DNA from: a virus
IMG/VR virus record: IMGVR_UViG_3300025013_000114
Coordinates: 1-40,784 of that record
DNA length: 40,784 nucleotides
Strand: one strand, 5' to 3'
The position numbers and the translations under genes were made by a program. Positions 1 to 9,939 of the stretch are shown here, in pieces (the stretch's first letter is position 1; every line of letters starts with the position of its first letter). The notes beneath the pieces were generated by a model. The model was not told the DNA's origin. It saw only the letters and a program-made list of their open reading frames with translations, and ran no database searches.

Positions 1-486
1 TCAGGTCCTCCCCTTCAGCTTCTCGACCGTCCGCATTGTGCCGAGGCCGAGGAGTCCTGTCAAGAGAAACATCAGGTCACCCATGGGGATGTCCGGGATC
101 GGTGGAACTGCGCTCTGTAGCCCATACACATTTGCCCCCACCTGGCAGGCCCAGGGGAGGAGCGGCCTCACCAGGAAGGTAAGCGCCAGGCCCGACACAC
201 ATATCCAGCCAACAGCCGGGCGCCAGCCCGACTTAAAGAGGGAGTCGCTCCCGGCCTCGATCTTGTTGAGATCCACCTGGCCCTGCATCTGCGCTGTGTC
301 GAAATCGGCCGCTGCCTTTTGTGCTGCAGCATCCAGCGCCAGCAACTGAGCCTGCAGTTCTGCAGTCTGCTCTGGGGACAGAACCACCTTCCCGGTAATG
401 ACCGCCCCCACGTCTTTGACCAGGGAGCCGATTCCCTCCGCCATGCCCTTGATACCCCCGCCTATCAACTGTTCCCATATAGCCAT
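1..486 (-). CDS. Holin, three-helix type (gene-transfer-agent/phage release holin family)
   Basis: A 161-aa protein placed directly after the endolysin, as expected for a holin that permeabilises the inner membrane for lysis. The N-terminal half is amphipathic and Ala/Gln-rich. The C-terminal half has the hydrophobic segments: WRPAVGWICVSGLALTFLV (about residues 89-107), a proline-rich middle stretch, and DLMFLLTGLLGLGTMRTVEK near the end. The SGWRPAVGW motif and overall length fit the 3TM holin family (PF11351 type). I place the start at the ATG at 486, six bases after a GGAGGT ribosome site that lies in the last codons of the endolysin gene; a GTG one codon upstream is possible. Function is inferred from family resemblance and position. 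It is the last gene of the leftward operon in this window. Confidence 0.85.
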   Translation of the reverse strand: MAIWEQLIGGGIKGMAEGIGSLVKDVGAVITGKVVLSPEQTAELQAQLLALDAAAQKAAADFDTAQMQGQVDLNKIEAGSDSLFKSGWRPAVGWICVSGLALTFLVRPLLPWACQVGANVYGLQSAVPPIPDIPMGDLMFLLTGLLGLGTMRTVEKLKGRT

Positions 487-962
487 CACGCCACCTCCAG
501 GATATGACCGGCCAGCGGTTCCATGTTGCTACACACCCAGGCCTGAACGTCGAAATCAGGGCACGTTTTCCCCTGCGCCTTGGCGGTGTCAAATTCGCAG
601 TGTCCCATGACCTTGGCCCCAGGGTAACGCTGGAGCAGCATGGCCACGCACATCTGGAGCGCCTGCCATTGCGCCGGCGTGTATTTCCCCTTGCCAATGA
701 GACAGATGTTGATGGAGGTGGCATTGTACCCCTGGCACGCCGCCGGGACCTCGCTGTCCGCCCTTCCCGTCTGCAGGGTCCCGTCTACGTAGATCGCGTA
801 ATGGTAGCCAATGCACTTGAGGAAGGGGTTGAACTTGGCCACTGCCGCGGGGCTCCTCCGGAATCCGCGGTCTCGATGCCACTGATCGATGTCGCGCACC
901 GTCTGAGGTCTGCCGTTGGGGGTGTCCGATTCGTGGATAATGATGTACTCAATACTTCTCAC
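486..962 (-). CDS. Endolysin: N-acetylmuramoyl-L-alanine amidase (T7 lysozyme type)
   Basis: A 158-aa zinc amidase that would cut the bond between N-acetylmuramic acid and L-alanine in peptidoglycan at lysis. The zinc and catalytic residues of the T7 lysozyme/PGRP family can be assigned: H10 (IIIHESDTPNGR), Y53 in GYHYAIYVDG, H121 (MGHCEFD), K132 and C134 (GKTCPDFD), matching T7 H17, Y46, H122, K128 and C130. There is no signal peptide or transmembrane arm, so release depends on the holin encoded next. The start is GTG at 962 behind an AAAGGAGGATCAC ribosome site. The stop overlaps the holin start. Length is normal for the family. Confidence 0.93.
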   Translation of the reverse strand: MRSIEYIIIHESDTPNGRPQTVRDIDQWHRDRGFRRSPAAVAKFNPFLKCIGYHYAIYVDGTLQTGRADSEVPAACQGYNATSINICLIGKGKYTPAQWQALQMCVAMLLQRYPGAKVMGHCEFDTAKAQGKTCPDFDVQAWVCSNMEPLAGHILEVA

Positions 963-977
963 GTGATCCTCCTTTTT

Positions 978-3900
978 TTACCTGCCGGTTATTAAACCCC
1001 GTGTGAAATCTACGGGTCCTGTAGGTTCTTCCCTTCCCTGCTCCACGTTAGCCCGATATCCCAGCGGCCTCGCCACCGCACCGGCCGGGAGCCCGGTGAG
1101 CATCCCCAGGAGCGTGAGGCCGTCCCTCACAGCCACCTTTGCACTGCCTCCGTCCATCCACCTCTTGATGGACATCGGGGTCCTCACACTGCTTTCGATA
1201 GCCGACACCGCCGGCGAGGTCGAAAGCCGGTCATCATACGGCTTGCGGTTCGCCATGTTGATGGTGGCCATGGTCGCCTGGCCCACCACCGGGACCATCG
1301 CGGCGCCGCTCCTCACCTGGCCCATGAAGAAGGCGCCCAGCACATCGTCCAGGTAATCGTCATCCTCATCGTCATCGAGCCGGCCGCTCATCACCCGGAC
1401 CAGGAGCTCCGAGAGGAAGGCGGGAATCATGAAGCCCATGAGGTACACGTAGAAGAGACGCCCGGGCGCCCCGGTGAAGCCGTACTCCTGCACCGTCTTG
1501 ACGAACTCCGCCCCCAGGACGTTGGCCTGCATGTTGAAATAGCTGTAGAACTGAGTGAACAGCCGCACAAAGGGGCTCCCGGTCTCGCTCCTGGAGATGT
1601 CCTCCGGGTTGTAGGACCCCTGAGTCTCACGGACCGCGGAGTCCGCCCGACGCACCGCCTCCTTTTCGTCCACTCCCTCCGCAATGGCACCGTTGTAGCC
1701 GGCCAGCCACGTCACCACGTCCGTCACGTCCTGGGTGAGTCGCTGCAGAAAATAGCCGTGCTCAATGGACCAGTCTTTGACCTTCTCAAACTTGTTGGGG
1801 TCCAGGATTTGCTCCAGCTCGCTCATCATGTGGAACACCTGGCCATGGACCCGCTGCGCCATCATGGTGGAGTGCTCCGCGGCGAAGTCCGCCGCCGCCC
1901 CGGGTGCGCGCACATAGGACCAGAGCGCCCGGCGCATTTCGTTTCCGTCCACCTGGAGCATCGAGATGGAGAGCCCGGTGAGCTGCTGGATGGAGTTGGT
2001 GACGTTGAGCACCATGGTCTGGAGCCCGGTGCGCCGGCGTACCGTCTGCCAAACCTTGTCAAGCGCCTTGCCGCCGAACCCCTTGGACCCGGAAGAGAGG
2101 GATTGCTTGGCCGATCTCTCCAGCCACGGCATGAGCATGTCATCCAGGAGCGTCTTGTCCCACTGGTCCAGCATGTCCGCCATCCCCTGGTCCGTGACGA
2201 TCCGGGTGACATCCTTGACGCGCGGCTCCAGGTGGATGAAGCGGAGCACCTTGTCAATGTGGACCGGAGCCAGGCGCATATCCAGGGAGAGCGCCTTCCG
2301 GTAATTCTCCACGCGGGACTTGGTGAACCCGCGGCCGGTGGTGGGGCGATCCGGAAAGAGACGGGAGGAGTTTTCCAGCACCACGTCCCTCCCCTCCCGG
2401 ATAGCCGCCTCTGAGACAATGAAGGGGTCCGTTGCTGCAGGGAAGTATCCACCCTTGTAGGTCCCCCAGGGGGTGTCAACCGGGTGCGCGGTGATCTCGC
2501 TGAAATAATAGCCGTACATGTCGCGGTGGACCGCCTGCGCCTGGGGTTTAAGCTCCTCCAGAAGGTCCCACACCGCTTGCACGAAGTCATAATCCGCCTT
2601 GGTCAGCACCCCCTCGTCAATCATTCTCCGGAGGAACACCTCCCAATTCCCTGTCTCCAGGCCTCCGTCCTCTGCGATGTAACCCCACTTTCTTCCCACC
2701 AGGAGCTTGGCCAGGTTGGACTCATTGCCGGTATGCAGGAGCGCACCCAGGAGCTCCGCCTTGGAGCGGAAGGTATACCCCTTAAGCCCGAGTTCCGGAG
2801 CGGCGATGTCCCGCGGCGCCAGGGACTCCTCCAGGGGGGTGAACAGCCCCCGGAACCTCTTGATATACTCCGCCTTGTCCGCCCGGTAGCGGTCCGCCCC
2901 CTCGCTTACGGGTTGCCAGAGGTAGCGGCGAAAGGGACCGCCGAACTCTCCGCCATCCATGGCGTCCGTCCAGTGCTCCACACGCCGCAGCATCGATTTG
3001 AAGCCAGCGAAGGCCAGGCCCACCCTGTCCCTCATGGTGATTCCGCGCTCCGTCCCCAGGCCATCCTCCTCCAGCCCCAACTCCTCCAGCCGCTTCGCCA
3101 GGTCCCCTATCACCTCCTCCCGCGCCACCAGCGCGCCATCGATCTCCACCAGGCGCTCCCTCCTGGAGAGGTGCCAGAGGTTGTCAATGGCGTCCTTCAT
3201 GGCAAAGAAGTCAGTGGTGGAGAGTCGGGAATAGTGCACCGCCCCCTGGGTGGCCACGTCCACCGCCATCTGTAGGTCATCAAAGAGCTGGGGGTTGTAC
3301 TGGCGCACCTTCTCCAGGAACACCAGGGGATTCTCCGTCTGGGGACCGATGCCATGAGCCCCCAGGATTGCCCTGGCCGCGTTCACCAGGTCGATGTTGC
3401 GGGATTTGGCCAGCTTTTCGTCTGGACCGAAAACCCGCTTGAACCCGTCCAGCGCCTTCTTCATGTCGCGGTTTACCTGGTCCGCCTCGCGGTACATGTA
3501 GAAATTGAGCATCTGTCTCCGCTTCGCTTCAGCGGCGCCGGCATAGTCCTTTTTCTGCGCCAGAGCGTAGGCCTCACGCGCGGCCTTGCGCTCCGCCTGC
3601 GCGTAGAGCTCCGGGAAGATGGAGCCCACGGTCCTGGTGGCCATGGAGAGGCGCGCCGCCTCCCGGAAAGCCCCCACGCTGGGGATGCTCTCCCTGGCCA
3701 TGCGCCTGGCGTCCTGCTCCTCGCGCTTCGCTGTCGCTGCAGCGTTGCGGAGCTGGCGGATTTCCTCCTGGCGCGCCCCCTTCTCGATGGCCACCGCCAG
3801 AGCCTTCTCCGCCTCCATCCAGCGGCGCTCATATTCCCGCTCCTTCTTGGCCTGCTCCAGCGCGGCCTTGGCCTCCTCCTTTGCCCCCTTGACGTAGGGC

Positions 3901-6900
3901 GCCACCTCGCGCGCCTTTCTCCGGAGTGCTCGAATCTCCGCACGCATCACCCGGGCGCTCCCCTCGCTGTGGACAGCGGACACCGCCTCCTCACTCAGGG
4001 ACCCGTCCAGCATCATGTTCCCATACTGCTCATTCATGCGCGCGGTGACTTCCGTCTCCGTCCACTTCTTCATGGGGGGAGCCGCCACCAGCTGGCGTAT
4101 CATCTCATCCGAGGACTCAAAGCCAAAGAGCTCCGCCACCAGGGAGGGGGACGCTCCACCCTCCGCGGCGTAGATTCTCCCGAACCCCCTGGGGAGGTTC
4201 TTGACGAACTCCTCACCGTAGGACGCCACCAGCGCCGCGCGGTTCAGCTTCATCGGCGCCGGGCCTTCCGATCCGTCCAGCATCTCGCCGGTGGCCAGGA
4301 AGTGAAAGACCCGGTAAACGGGGGACTGCGCCGCCTCCGCCTGCACCTCCGCGGTCATCTCCTCCTTGCGCTCTTTCCACCAGGTCCTTTGCTCCCGGAG
4401 GAGTTCCCTCATTGCGGCCTGCTCCAGGTGCTCCACCTCCTCCTCATGCGCCTGCTCCAGATCCTTGCGGTAAGCCTCAAACATCTCCGGGCTCATCCCG
4501 GCCTCCTCCGGGGTGGCGAAGATCGGAGCGCGCTCCAGCTCCGCCCTGGCCTGGGTAACGCTCGCCTCCGATGCCAGGAGCCTATCGAAAACGCCACGGA
4601 CCTCCGGGGTGAGTGCCACCTGGGAGACGCGCAGCGCGGACACCAGGCGCTTGAGCCACTTCTTGAAGGTGCGAAACAGAACCCGCAGCGACTCGCTGGG
4701 AGCCTTCCCCTCCTGCAGGTAGGCCAGGAAGGAATCCGCCCAAAGCTCATGAGCCTCGCGCGGTATCGGTGCGTCATCCGGGAGCTCCGCAATCCCCAGC
4801 TCTCCCTTTGCGGTCTGCCAGTCCGCTTTCACCTGGTCCGGAGCGTCCGGAGCCAGAGCATCCTCCCGCAGCTCCTCCAGCCAGGCGTGTCCGGTCTCAT
4901 GGAGGAAGGTGGAAAGGTCCGCCTTGGGAAGGAGACCTATGTCAATCCGATCCCCACCAGGGATGAAGTAACCAAGCTTGTCGGCATGGAGCCGGCCGTC
5001 CTGGTAGAGAACGGGACCGCCTGCCTTTGGCGGTCTGTACATGGATTCGGTAATGGAAAAGATCCTGTTACGCCCCTTGTTCTCGACAAAGCCGAATCGC
5101 TTGTTAAAGGAAACAATCCGGCTTTTCTTGCCACCAAAGTCTGACGAGGGTGTCGCTACAAGATATTGCCCTGTCTCATCCGCATATTTCGTAAGAGCCT
5201 CGAATACCGCACTCCCCTGGCCCTTGCCGCGATGTCCTTCCGGGAACACAATTTTGTTGATGGATATAACGCTCTTGCTTTCTCGAACGTCCAGTTTCAT
5301 GTCCGGGAATTGAGCTTCTAACTGCGCCACCACATCGGATAAGGTCCGCCCCGCTTCATCCACAATGACTGTTTGCCACTGGATTTGATCCAGACGCCGG
5401 CGCACCTCCTCATTGCTCATCTGGGAGAGGTCGAGCCCGGCCCGGTCCAGGAGCTCCTGGGTCTGCTCCAGGTTGAGCCGTTCCTGGACCAGCTTCCCAT
5501 TTTCGTTGCCTGGAGCGTAGACGGCCGAGCCCTTGAGCTCGCCGGCTATCGCCTCCAGGAAGTCCGTGATGTCACTCCCCTCCGGGAGATACCCAGCCTC
5601 CACCGCCGCCTCACGCGCCCGGTCGAACCCCAGCCCCTTCTTTCGCATGAGCCCCTTAGCGTCCATGCTCTTAAGCTCCCCGCCGCTGTCCTTCAATCCG
5701 CCGATCCCCAGGAGGAACTTGGTGAGGGAGGGGCCAAATAGGTCCGAATCGGAGGGAATCTTCCCGGCCCGGAGGGTGTCCAGCATCGGGTCAATGGCCA
5801 GGTCCACGCTGCGCCAGGGAGCGGTGGGGAGGTCATTCCGGAGGTTGAGCGGCTTCTCCTGGTACTTCGCGCCGGCGTCCTTCCCGGTCTGCTCGCTGCG
5901 CGCCTGGTAGTGCTCCGCCCAGAGCTTGGCGTACACGTCCGCGGTCCCCTGGGGGAGCTTCGCGCCGAGGAGCTGGCCGCGCACGTCCTCATAGACCTGG
6001 CGCGCGCCCTCGCTCCAGTGAGAGGGGAGGGTCCCACTCCCCTCTTCACCGTGCAGGACGTTTGCCTCCTGCAGGAGGCGCTGGACTTGTTCCGCGCGCT
6101 GTGCCTCGAACTCCTCCGCCTCGCGCGCCGTCATGTCACCCACCCGGACGCGGAGGTCCCGGGAGAGCTCGCCATGGTGCTCCGTGCCGGCAATCTTCGC
6201 GGTGTACTGTGACAGGGGGATGGTGATGTCCCCGCCGGTGGCCACCGCATCCTGGAGCTCCTGCTGTGATACGCCCACCGTTTCCGCCACCTTCGCCGGG
6301 TCCATGCCCCGCGCCTGCCAGAAAACGGACCAGGCCGCAGCTGGAGCATAGACGTGCTGGATGTCTCCCCCCTCCGTGATCTGGTCCACCAGCTCCACCA
6401 GCTTGTCCGGGAGTCGCTCCTTGAGCTTGGTGCGCTGGGTGGCGTCCCCCAGAGCGGAGAAAAACTCCTGGGAGGTCTGAGCTGCGCGCGCGGCCTTGGC
6501 ATCCGAGTAGAAGCCGGCGCCGGCCGGGATCAGCCCCAGCCAGGCCATTCCGCTCGCCGTTTTCCATGCCACATCCCAGAGGCGCGCCCCGATCTCGCCG
6601 GCGGTCGCCTCATCGAACTCGCCGGCGGTCGCCGCTTTGCTCACCTCCTCCGCCACCACATTGCTGATTTCCTGCGCCACCTCAGTCCCCACCTCCGCCC
6701 CCACTCCCAGGGTGAAGTCTTTACCAAATCGGGTGGTGGCCCGGCTCATGGTCTGCTGCACCAGGCCGGCCTCCACTGCCTTGGTCGCCGCCCCCATCAC
6801 CTCACGGCGCAGTAGCCGGCGCACCGGAGCGGCCAGGACCTTGAGACCCAGCCCCTCCAGCGCGCTGTTGACCACGCCCACCAGGGAGGCAGCGGTGGCC

Positions 6901-7739
6901 GCGGTCCCCTTGTCAATCTGCTCACCGTTGGCGCCGCGGATCTCCATGAGCCCCTGGTAAGCCTGGCCAGCTTCCACCTGACGCACGTCCTCCAGCATCC
7001 CGTATGTTGCGCCGGCGCCGAAAGCCGCAGAGAAAGCGGCCGGGACGGTGATGACCTCCTCCGGGACCACAACCTGGGGACCCAACTGGCCGGCAACTGC
7101 AGCCACCCCGCCGGCGGTCATGCCGGCGCCCAGCCCGAGCTTGAGGGACTTCTTTCCGGACTCCCACATCTGCCCCACGATTTGAGCCGCGCCCAGGAGT
7201 CCCAGGTCCTTGGTCTCGTCAATGGTCTTTTGCCGGCGCTCCACCTCGCCTCCCAGAAAGACCAGTTTCCCGGCATTGGCCAGGGACTCGTCCCCAAGCA
7301 TCTGCTGGTAGAGGAGGCGCCCCTGCTCCTGCTGCAGCTGTCCGGACTCGAAGGCGGAGGCGATGGCCTGGCCGGTACGCTTCACCGCCTGGGGGAACTC
7401 CTTGAGGGACTGGAAAGCCTTTTCGAGGGTGGACAGGTTCTCCCAATCGTCATGAGCCACGGCCGCGTTGTCATGGGAGGAGAGGAAACGAGCCACACCC
7501 GGGGAATGGGAGGGGAGCATCTGGAGTTCTCGAGCCTTGGTCTGACGCTGCGCCTCCTTGCCACCGTCCAGGCGTAGCGCCTCCACAGGAATCCCGGACC
7601 GCTGGGATATGCGGACCAGCGCGCTCTCCTGCTCCGGGTTGCGATCCGCCGTTAAATACCCGGTGCGCGCCAGCTTGTCCCCAGCGGTCCCGGTCTCCTC
7701 ATCCAGGAGCGCCCCGTATTCGTCATTGAGTCCCGCCAC
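978..7739 (-). CDS. Giant polyvalent internal virion protein (gp16 position) with GNAT-like and HETGH metallopeptidase-like segments
   Basis: A 2253-aa protein, the largest gene here, in the place held by the T7 gp16 ejection protein and much longer than it. Visible parts in order: an Ala/Gly-rich hydrophobic stretch (about residues 200-250); a linker-rich middle; an acetyltransferase-like segment (about 800-895) with the acetyl-CoA loop RGKGQGS at 837-843 and a late FNKRFGF; a zinc-peptidase-like HETGH at 947-951 with a downstream EAHELWADSFLAYL that could give the third ligand; a Lys/Glu/Ala-rich coiled-coil stretch (about 1276-1347); and a membrane-like helix RLFYVYLMGFMIPAFLSELL near 2095-2117. 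This modular make-up is typical of large polyvalent phage proteins, which are packed in the head and injected with DNA. The start is GTG at 7739, sharing a base with the upstream TAG. Ejection and enzyme roles are inferred. Confidence 0.78.
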   Translation of the reverse strand: MAGLNDEYGALLDEETGTAGDKLARTGYLTADRNPEQESALVRISQRSGIPVEALRLDGGKEAQRQTKARELQMLPSHSPGVARFLSSHDNAAVAHDDWENLSTLEKAFQSLKEFPQAVKRTGQAIASAFESGQLQQEQGRLLYQQMLGDESLANAGKLVFLGGEVERRQKTIDETKDLGLLGAAQIVGQMWESGKKSLKLGLGAGMTAGGVAAVAGQLGPQVVVPEEVITVPAAFSAAFGAGATYGMLEDVRQVEAGQAYQGLMEIRGANGEQIDKGTAATAASLVGVVNSALEGLGLKVLAAPVRRLLRREVMGAATKAVEAGLVQQTMSRATTRFGKDFTLGVGAEVGTEVAQEISNVVAEEVSKAATAGEFDEATAGEIGARLWDVAWKTASGMAWLGLIPAGAGFYSDAKAARAAQTSQEFFSALGDATQRTKLKERLPDKLVELVDQITEGGDIQHVYAPAAAWSVFWQARGMDPAKVAETVGVSQQELQDAVATGGDITIPLSQYTAKIAGTEHHGELSRDLRVRVGDMTAREAEEFEAQRAEQVQRLLQEANVLHGEEGSGTLPSHWSEGARQVYEDVRGQLLGAKLPQGTADVYAKLWAEHYQARSEQTGKDAGAKYQEKPLNLRNDLPTAPWRSVDLAIDPMLDTLRAGKIPSDSDLFGPSLTKFLLGIGGLKDSGGELKSMDAKGLMRKKGLGFDRAREAAVEAGYLPEGSDITDFLEAIAGELKGSAVYAPGNENGKLVQERLNLEQTQELLDRAGLDLSQMSNEEVRRRLDQIQWQTVIVDEAGRTLSDVVAQLEAQFPDMKLDVRESKSVISINKIVFPEGHRGKGQGSAVFEALTKYADETGQYLVATPSSDFGGKKSRIVSFNKRFGFVENKGRNRIFSITESMYRPPKAGGPVLYQDGRLHADKLGYFIPGGDRIDIGLLPKADLSTFLHETGHAWLEELREDALAPDAPDQVKADWQTAKGELGIAELPDDAPIPREAHELWADSFLAYLQEGKAPSESLRVLFRTFKKWLKRLVSALRVSQVALTPEVRGVFDRLLASEASVTQARAELERAPIFATPEEAGMSPEMFEAYRKDLEQAHEEEVEHLEQAAMRELLREQRTWWKERKEEMTAEVQAEAAQSPVYRVFHFLATGEMLDGSEGPAPMKLNRAALVASYGEEFVKNLPRGFGRIYAAEGGASPSLVAELFGFESSDEMIRQLVAAPPMKKWTETEVTARMNEQYGNMMLDGSLSEEAVSAVHSEGSARVMRAEIRALRRKAREVAPYVKGAKEEAKAALEQAKKEREYERRWMEAEKALAVAIEKGARQEEIRQLRNAAATAKREEQDARRMARESIPSVGAFREAARLSMATRTVGSIFPELYAQAERKAAREAYALAQKKDYAGAAEAKRRQMLNFYMYREADQVNRDMKKALDGFKRVFGPDEKLAKSRNIDLVNAARAILGAHGIGPQTENPLVFLEKVRQYNPQLFDDLQMAVDVATQGAVHYSRLSTTDFFAMKDAIDNLWHLSRRERLVEIDGALVAREEVIGDLAKRLEELGLEEDGLGTERGITMRDRVGLAFAGFKSMLRRVEHWTDAMDGGEFGGPFRRYLWQPVSEGADRYRADKAEYIKRFRGLFTPLEESLAPRDIAAPELGLKGYTFRSKAELLGALLHTGNESNLAKLLVGRKWGYIAEDGGLETGNWEVFLRRMIDEGVLTKADYDFVQAVWDLLEELKPQAQAVHRDMYGYYFSEITAHPVDTPWGTYKGGYFPAATDPFIVSEAAIREGRDVVLENSSRLFPDRPTTGRGFTKSRVENYRKALSLDMRLAPVHIDKVLRFIHLEPRVKDVTRIVTDQGMADMLDQWDKTLLDDMLMPWLERSAKQSLSSGSKGFGGKALDKVWQTVRRRTGLQTMVLNVTNSIQQLTGLSISMLQVDGNEMRRALWSYVRAPGAAADFAAEHSTMMAQRVHGQVFHMMSELEQILDPNKFEKVKDWSIEHGYFLQRLTQDVTDVVTWLAGYNGAIAEGVDEKEAVRRADSAVRETQGSYNPEDISRSETGSPFVRLFTQFYSYFNMQANVLGAEFVKTVQEYGFTGAPGRLFYVYLMGFMIPAFLSELLVRVMSGRLDDDEDDDYLDDVLGAFFMGQVRSGAAMVPVVGQATMATINMANRKPYDDRLSTSPAVSAIESSVRTPMSIKRWMDGGSAKVAVRDGLTLLGMLTGLPAGAVARPLGYRANVEQGREEPTGPVDFTRGLITGR

Positions 7740-9460
7740 TATTTGCCCCCTTTTGCCTTGCGTGCCTGTCCGCGCGCATAGGTCGAGATGATGTCACTGT
7801 CCGAGGTGGGAAGGTTGCGCCGTGTCCGCTCCGCCGTGATAGCCGCCCGGTGGTCCTTGGGGATATCGTCCAGGGTCATCTTGTACGCCGGCTTATCGAT
7901 GGGGGACCAATCCACATCGACCTTGTAAAGCGCCTCGCGCGCCATGTCCGCCACCTCAGAGGTTTTCGGAGCCCGGCCGTTGTCCGTCTTGAAAGCGGCT
8001 TTGCGCTGCTCGATGTAGCCGATAATCTGGTCCGCCTGCTCAGTTTTCGGCTTAACCTTGGCCGCGCCCATGATGCGCTCGATCTCCCTGGTTTCCGTGA
8101 AAAGGGTGTCCTGGTTGGCGGACTTGCGCCGCTCCTCCAGGTTCTTGCCCTGCTCCGGGGAGAGCTGGCCCACTGCCACCAACGCGTCCAGGTTGGCGGT
8201 GGCCAGGGTCCCGGGGTTGCCCCAGAGATCCGCGAAGTTGCGCCGCTGATCTCGCAGCTGCGCCTTTTGCTCGTCCACCAACTCGCGCCGCGCGTTACGC
8301 TCCTGCTTTACCTCACGCCGCTCCTGATCCGCCCTCACCTCCGTCTGGATACCCTTGAGGATGTCGTTTGCTTTGTCCGGGTCCGTCCGCTGCAGGTTGA
8401 CCCAGGCCTCCCTGGGAATGTCATTGAGGGACGGGATGCGGCCGGCCTCGCGCGCCCCGGTCATCGCTGCGTACACCGGCGCCGCCGCCTCCGTCTGCAT
8501 GATCTTGATACCCTGCTCCCGCTGGCTGGCCATCTGGAGGATTTGCGTCTCTGCGATGTTGAGCGCCTCCGTGTCCCCCTTGAGCTGGGTCCGCGCCTCC
8601 GTAAGCGCCTTGTCCCTCGCAGTCCAGAGGTCCCCGGCGGTGGTGGCGGTGTTGAAGGTGGAGGCGAGGGTGAGAGCCGCAGCCATGCCGCTTTGCTTGG
8701 TGATGAGCGGCTTGAGCTCCTTCTGGTAGCGTGCCACGTCGCTGGCCACCATGAGGTCCTTGTTTTCGTCCAGGAACTTCTGAGCCTCCACCGCGCTGAT
8801 GCTGGCCATGCGGTCGATTCTTTGACCGTAGGCGAGGGAGGTGAAGGTCTCCAGGCGAAACTTTTTAACCTCCGGAGCCTGTCCCTTGTTGGCCGCGTCC
8901 TCCAGGATGGCCTGGCGTCCCACGGCGAGCTCCTGGCCGAAGCGTGCATCATCGTTGAAGTAGTTGGCGATGTTGCGGAGGGTGGACTTTTCCAAAGCTT
9001 CCTGGGAAGCGTCCACCGCGGTCTGGAACTGAGCGGAGGCGTGAGTCCGGAAGGACCGCTCCACGGTTCGCTTGCGCTCCTCCGCCATGAGGTCGAAGGC
9101 ATGGCGCTGCTCATCGTTCTGTGCAGCCTCGCGCAGCTTATCCAGCCCCTGGGTGAAGGAGTTGAGGGTGGTGTCCAGTTGCTTGGGCGCAGCCTCGCCG
9201 CGGGTCTGCAGAAAGCCCGGAGTTTTGCCGTCTCCAAAGGCGGTGAGGCTCTCATGGTCATCCAGCTTTACCCGGAAGTCATAAAGAGCCTTCTCGTCCG
9301 CCTTTTTCTTCTCATGTACCGCCATCGAGAAGATGTTATCCGTTACCTTCTCCAGCCCCCTGGAGAGCCCGGAAAGATCGACGCCGGGACCGGAGGCGAA
9401 GGGTGCAACCTGTGCCGTAGGCTTGACCGTGCTTTGGTCGTAGACGGGTATCCTCATCAT
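7739..9460 (-). CDS. Probable internal virion/ejection protein (gp15 position)
   Basis: A 573-aa, largely alpha-helical, charged protein without signal peptide, membrane segment or recognisable catalytic motif. It lies between the gp14-like core protein and the giant gp16-position protein, the order used by T7-like ejection cassettes, so I infer an inner-core or periplasmic tunnel role. Long helices rich in Ala, Glu, Gln and Arg run from about residue 100 to 400, and a Lys/Arg-rich C-terminus ends the protein. The N-terminus (MMRIPVYDQSTVKP, then a Pro/Gly-rich patch) resembles starts of podovirus internal proteins. The ATG overlaps the stop of the upstream gene (ATGA) and is preceded by GGGAGGT. 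Sequence similarity to T7 gp15 itself is not evident by eye. Confidence 0.6.
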   Translation of the reverse strand: MMRIPVYDQSTVKPTAQVAPFASGPGVDLSGLSRGLEKVTDNIFSMAVHEKKKADEKALYDFRVKLDDHESLTAFGDGKTPGFLQTRGEAAPKQLDTTLNSFTQGLDKLREAAQNDEQRHAFDLMAEERKRTVERSFRTHASAQFQTAVDASQEALEKSTLRNIANYFNDDARFGQELAVGRQAILEDAANKGQAPEVKKFRLETFTSLAYGQRIDRMASISAVEAQKFLDENKDLMVASDVARYQKELKPLITKQSGMAAALTLASTFNTATTAGDLWTARDKALTEARTQLKGDTEALNIAETQILQMASQREQGIKIMQTEAAAPVYAAMTGAREAGRIPSLNDIPREAWVNLQRTDPDKANDILKGIQTEVRADQERREVKQERNARRELVDEQKAQLRDQRRNFADLWGNPGTLATANLDALVAVGQLSPEQGKNLEERRKSANQDTLFTETREIERIMGAAKVKPKTEQADQIIGYIEQRKAAFKTDNGRAPKTSEVADMAREALYKVDVDWSPIDKPAYKMTLDDIPKDHRAAITAERTRRNLPTSDSDIISTYARGQARKAKGGK

Positions 9461-9939
9461 TTACCTCCCCAGAGGCCGGCCTTAGCTCCCCCGAAATAGG
9501 CACTGGACGCAGAGCCAGCAACATCACCGCCCATCTTGACCATGCCGGAAGCAAAGGCGGCGTCACCCTTCCACTTCTCCAGGTTCCCCGCCGCCCGGTA
9601 GCCAGCGCCGGTGCGCTGCGCGTTGTTCAGAATCCGGAGCGCGTCCAGCTCGCCAAAGCCGGCGGTGTCCTCCTGGATCTGCGCCGCGCTCCCGGTGGAG
9701 GAGTCCACGCCGGCGCTGGAGTAAGCTGCGTTTTGGGTGGCTATCATCTGGCGCACCTTCTGGCGGTGCTCCGCCGACTCGATGGCGCCGCGCTGTGCCG
9801 CGTCCAGCGCGTTGTTCTCCCCCATCTTCTTGTTGTACTCACCCAGGTCCTTGGCGTTGTCCGCCTGCATGTAGGTGGTGGTGGCGGTCGCAGCAATTGA
9901 TATGATCGACAGCGCCACGGCAGTATATGCCATGCTCAT
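9457..9939 (-). CDS. Virion core protein, T7 gp14 family
   Basis: A 160-aa protein with the gp14-family plan: an N-terminal hydrophobic helix (AYTAVALSIISIAATATT), then long polar helices with AQRGAIESAEHRQKVRQM and the conserved-looking AAYSSAGVDSSTGSAAQI, and a Gly/Ala-rich end. In T7, gp14 is ejected into the outer membrane as the first part of the DNA conduit; the same role is inferred here. It starts with ATG at 9939 after GGAGGGGAATC, overlapping the stop of the cupin-like gene, and its own stop overlaps the next start. This coupling suggests stoichiometric translation of the ejection cassette. Confidence 0.82.
   Translation of the reverse strand: MSMAYTAVALSIISIAATATTTYMQADNAKDLGEYNKKMGENNALDAAQRGAIESAEHRQKVRQMIATQNAAYSSAGVDSSTGSAAQIQEDTAGFGELDALRILNNAQRTGAGYRAAGNLEKWKGDAAFASGMVKMGGDVAGSASSAYFGGAKAGLWGGK

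Noticed and set aside
1-962. Gene transfer agent cluster, suggested by the GTA-type holin
   Set aside because: The window has integrase, repressors, replication and full podovirus virion genes, so it is a temperate phage.
3354-5144. Long open frame (596 codons) on the plus strand opposite the giant virion gene
   Set aside because: It is a shadow caused by GC-rich codon use of the real minus-strand gene; its translation is Leu/Arg/Gly/His-rich without domain-like features, and no ribosome site or operon fits.
7850-9499. Long open frame (549 codons) on the plus strand opposite the gp15-position gene
   Set aside because: Same reason: antisense shadow of a well-supported gene with coupled starts and stops.
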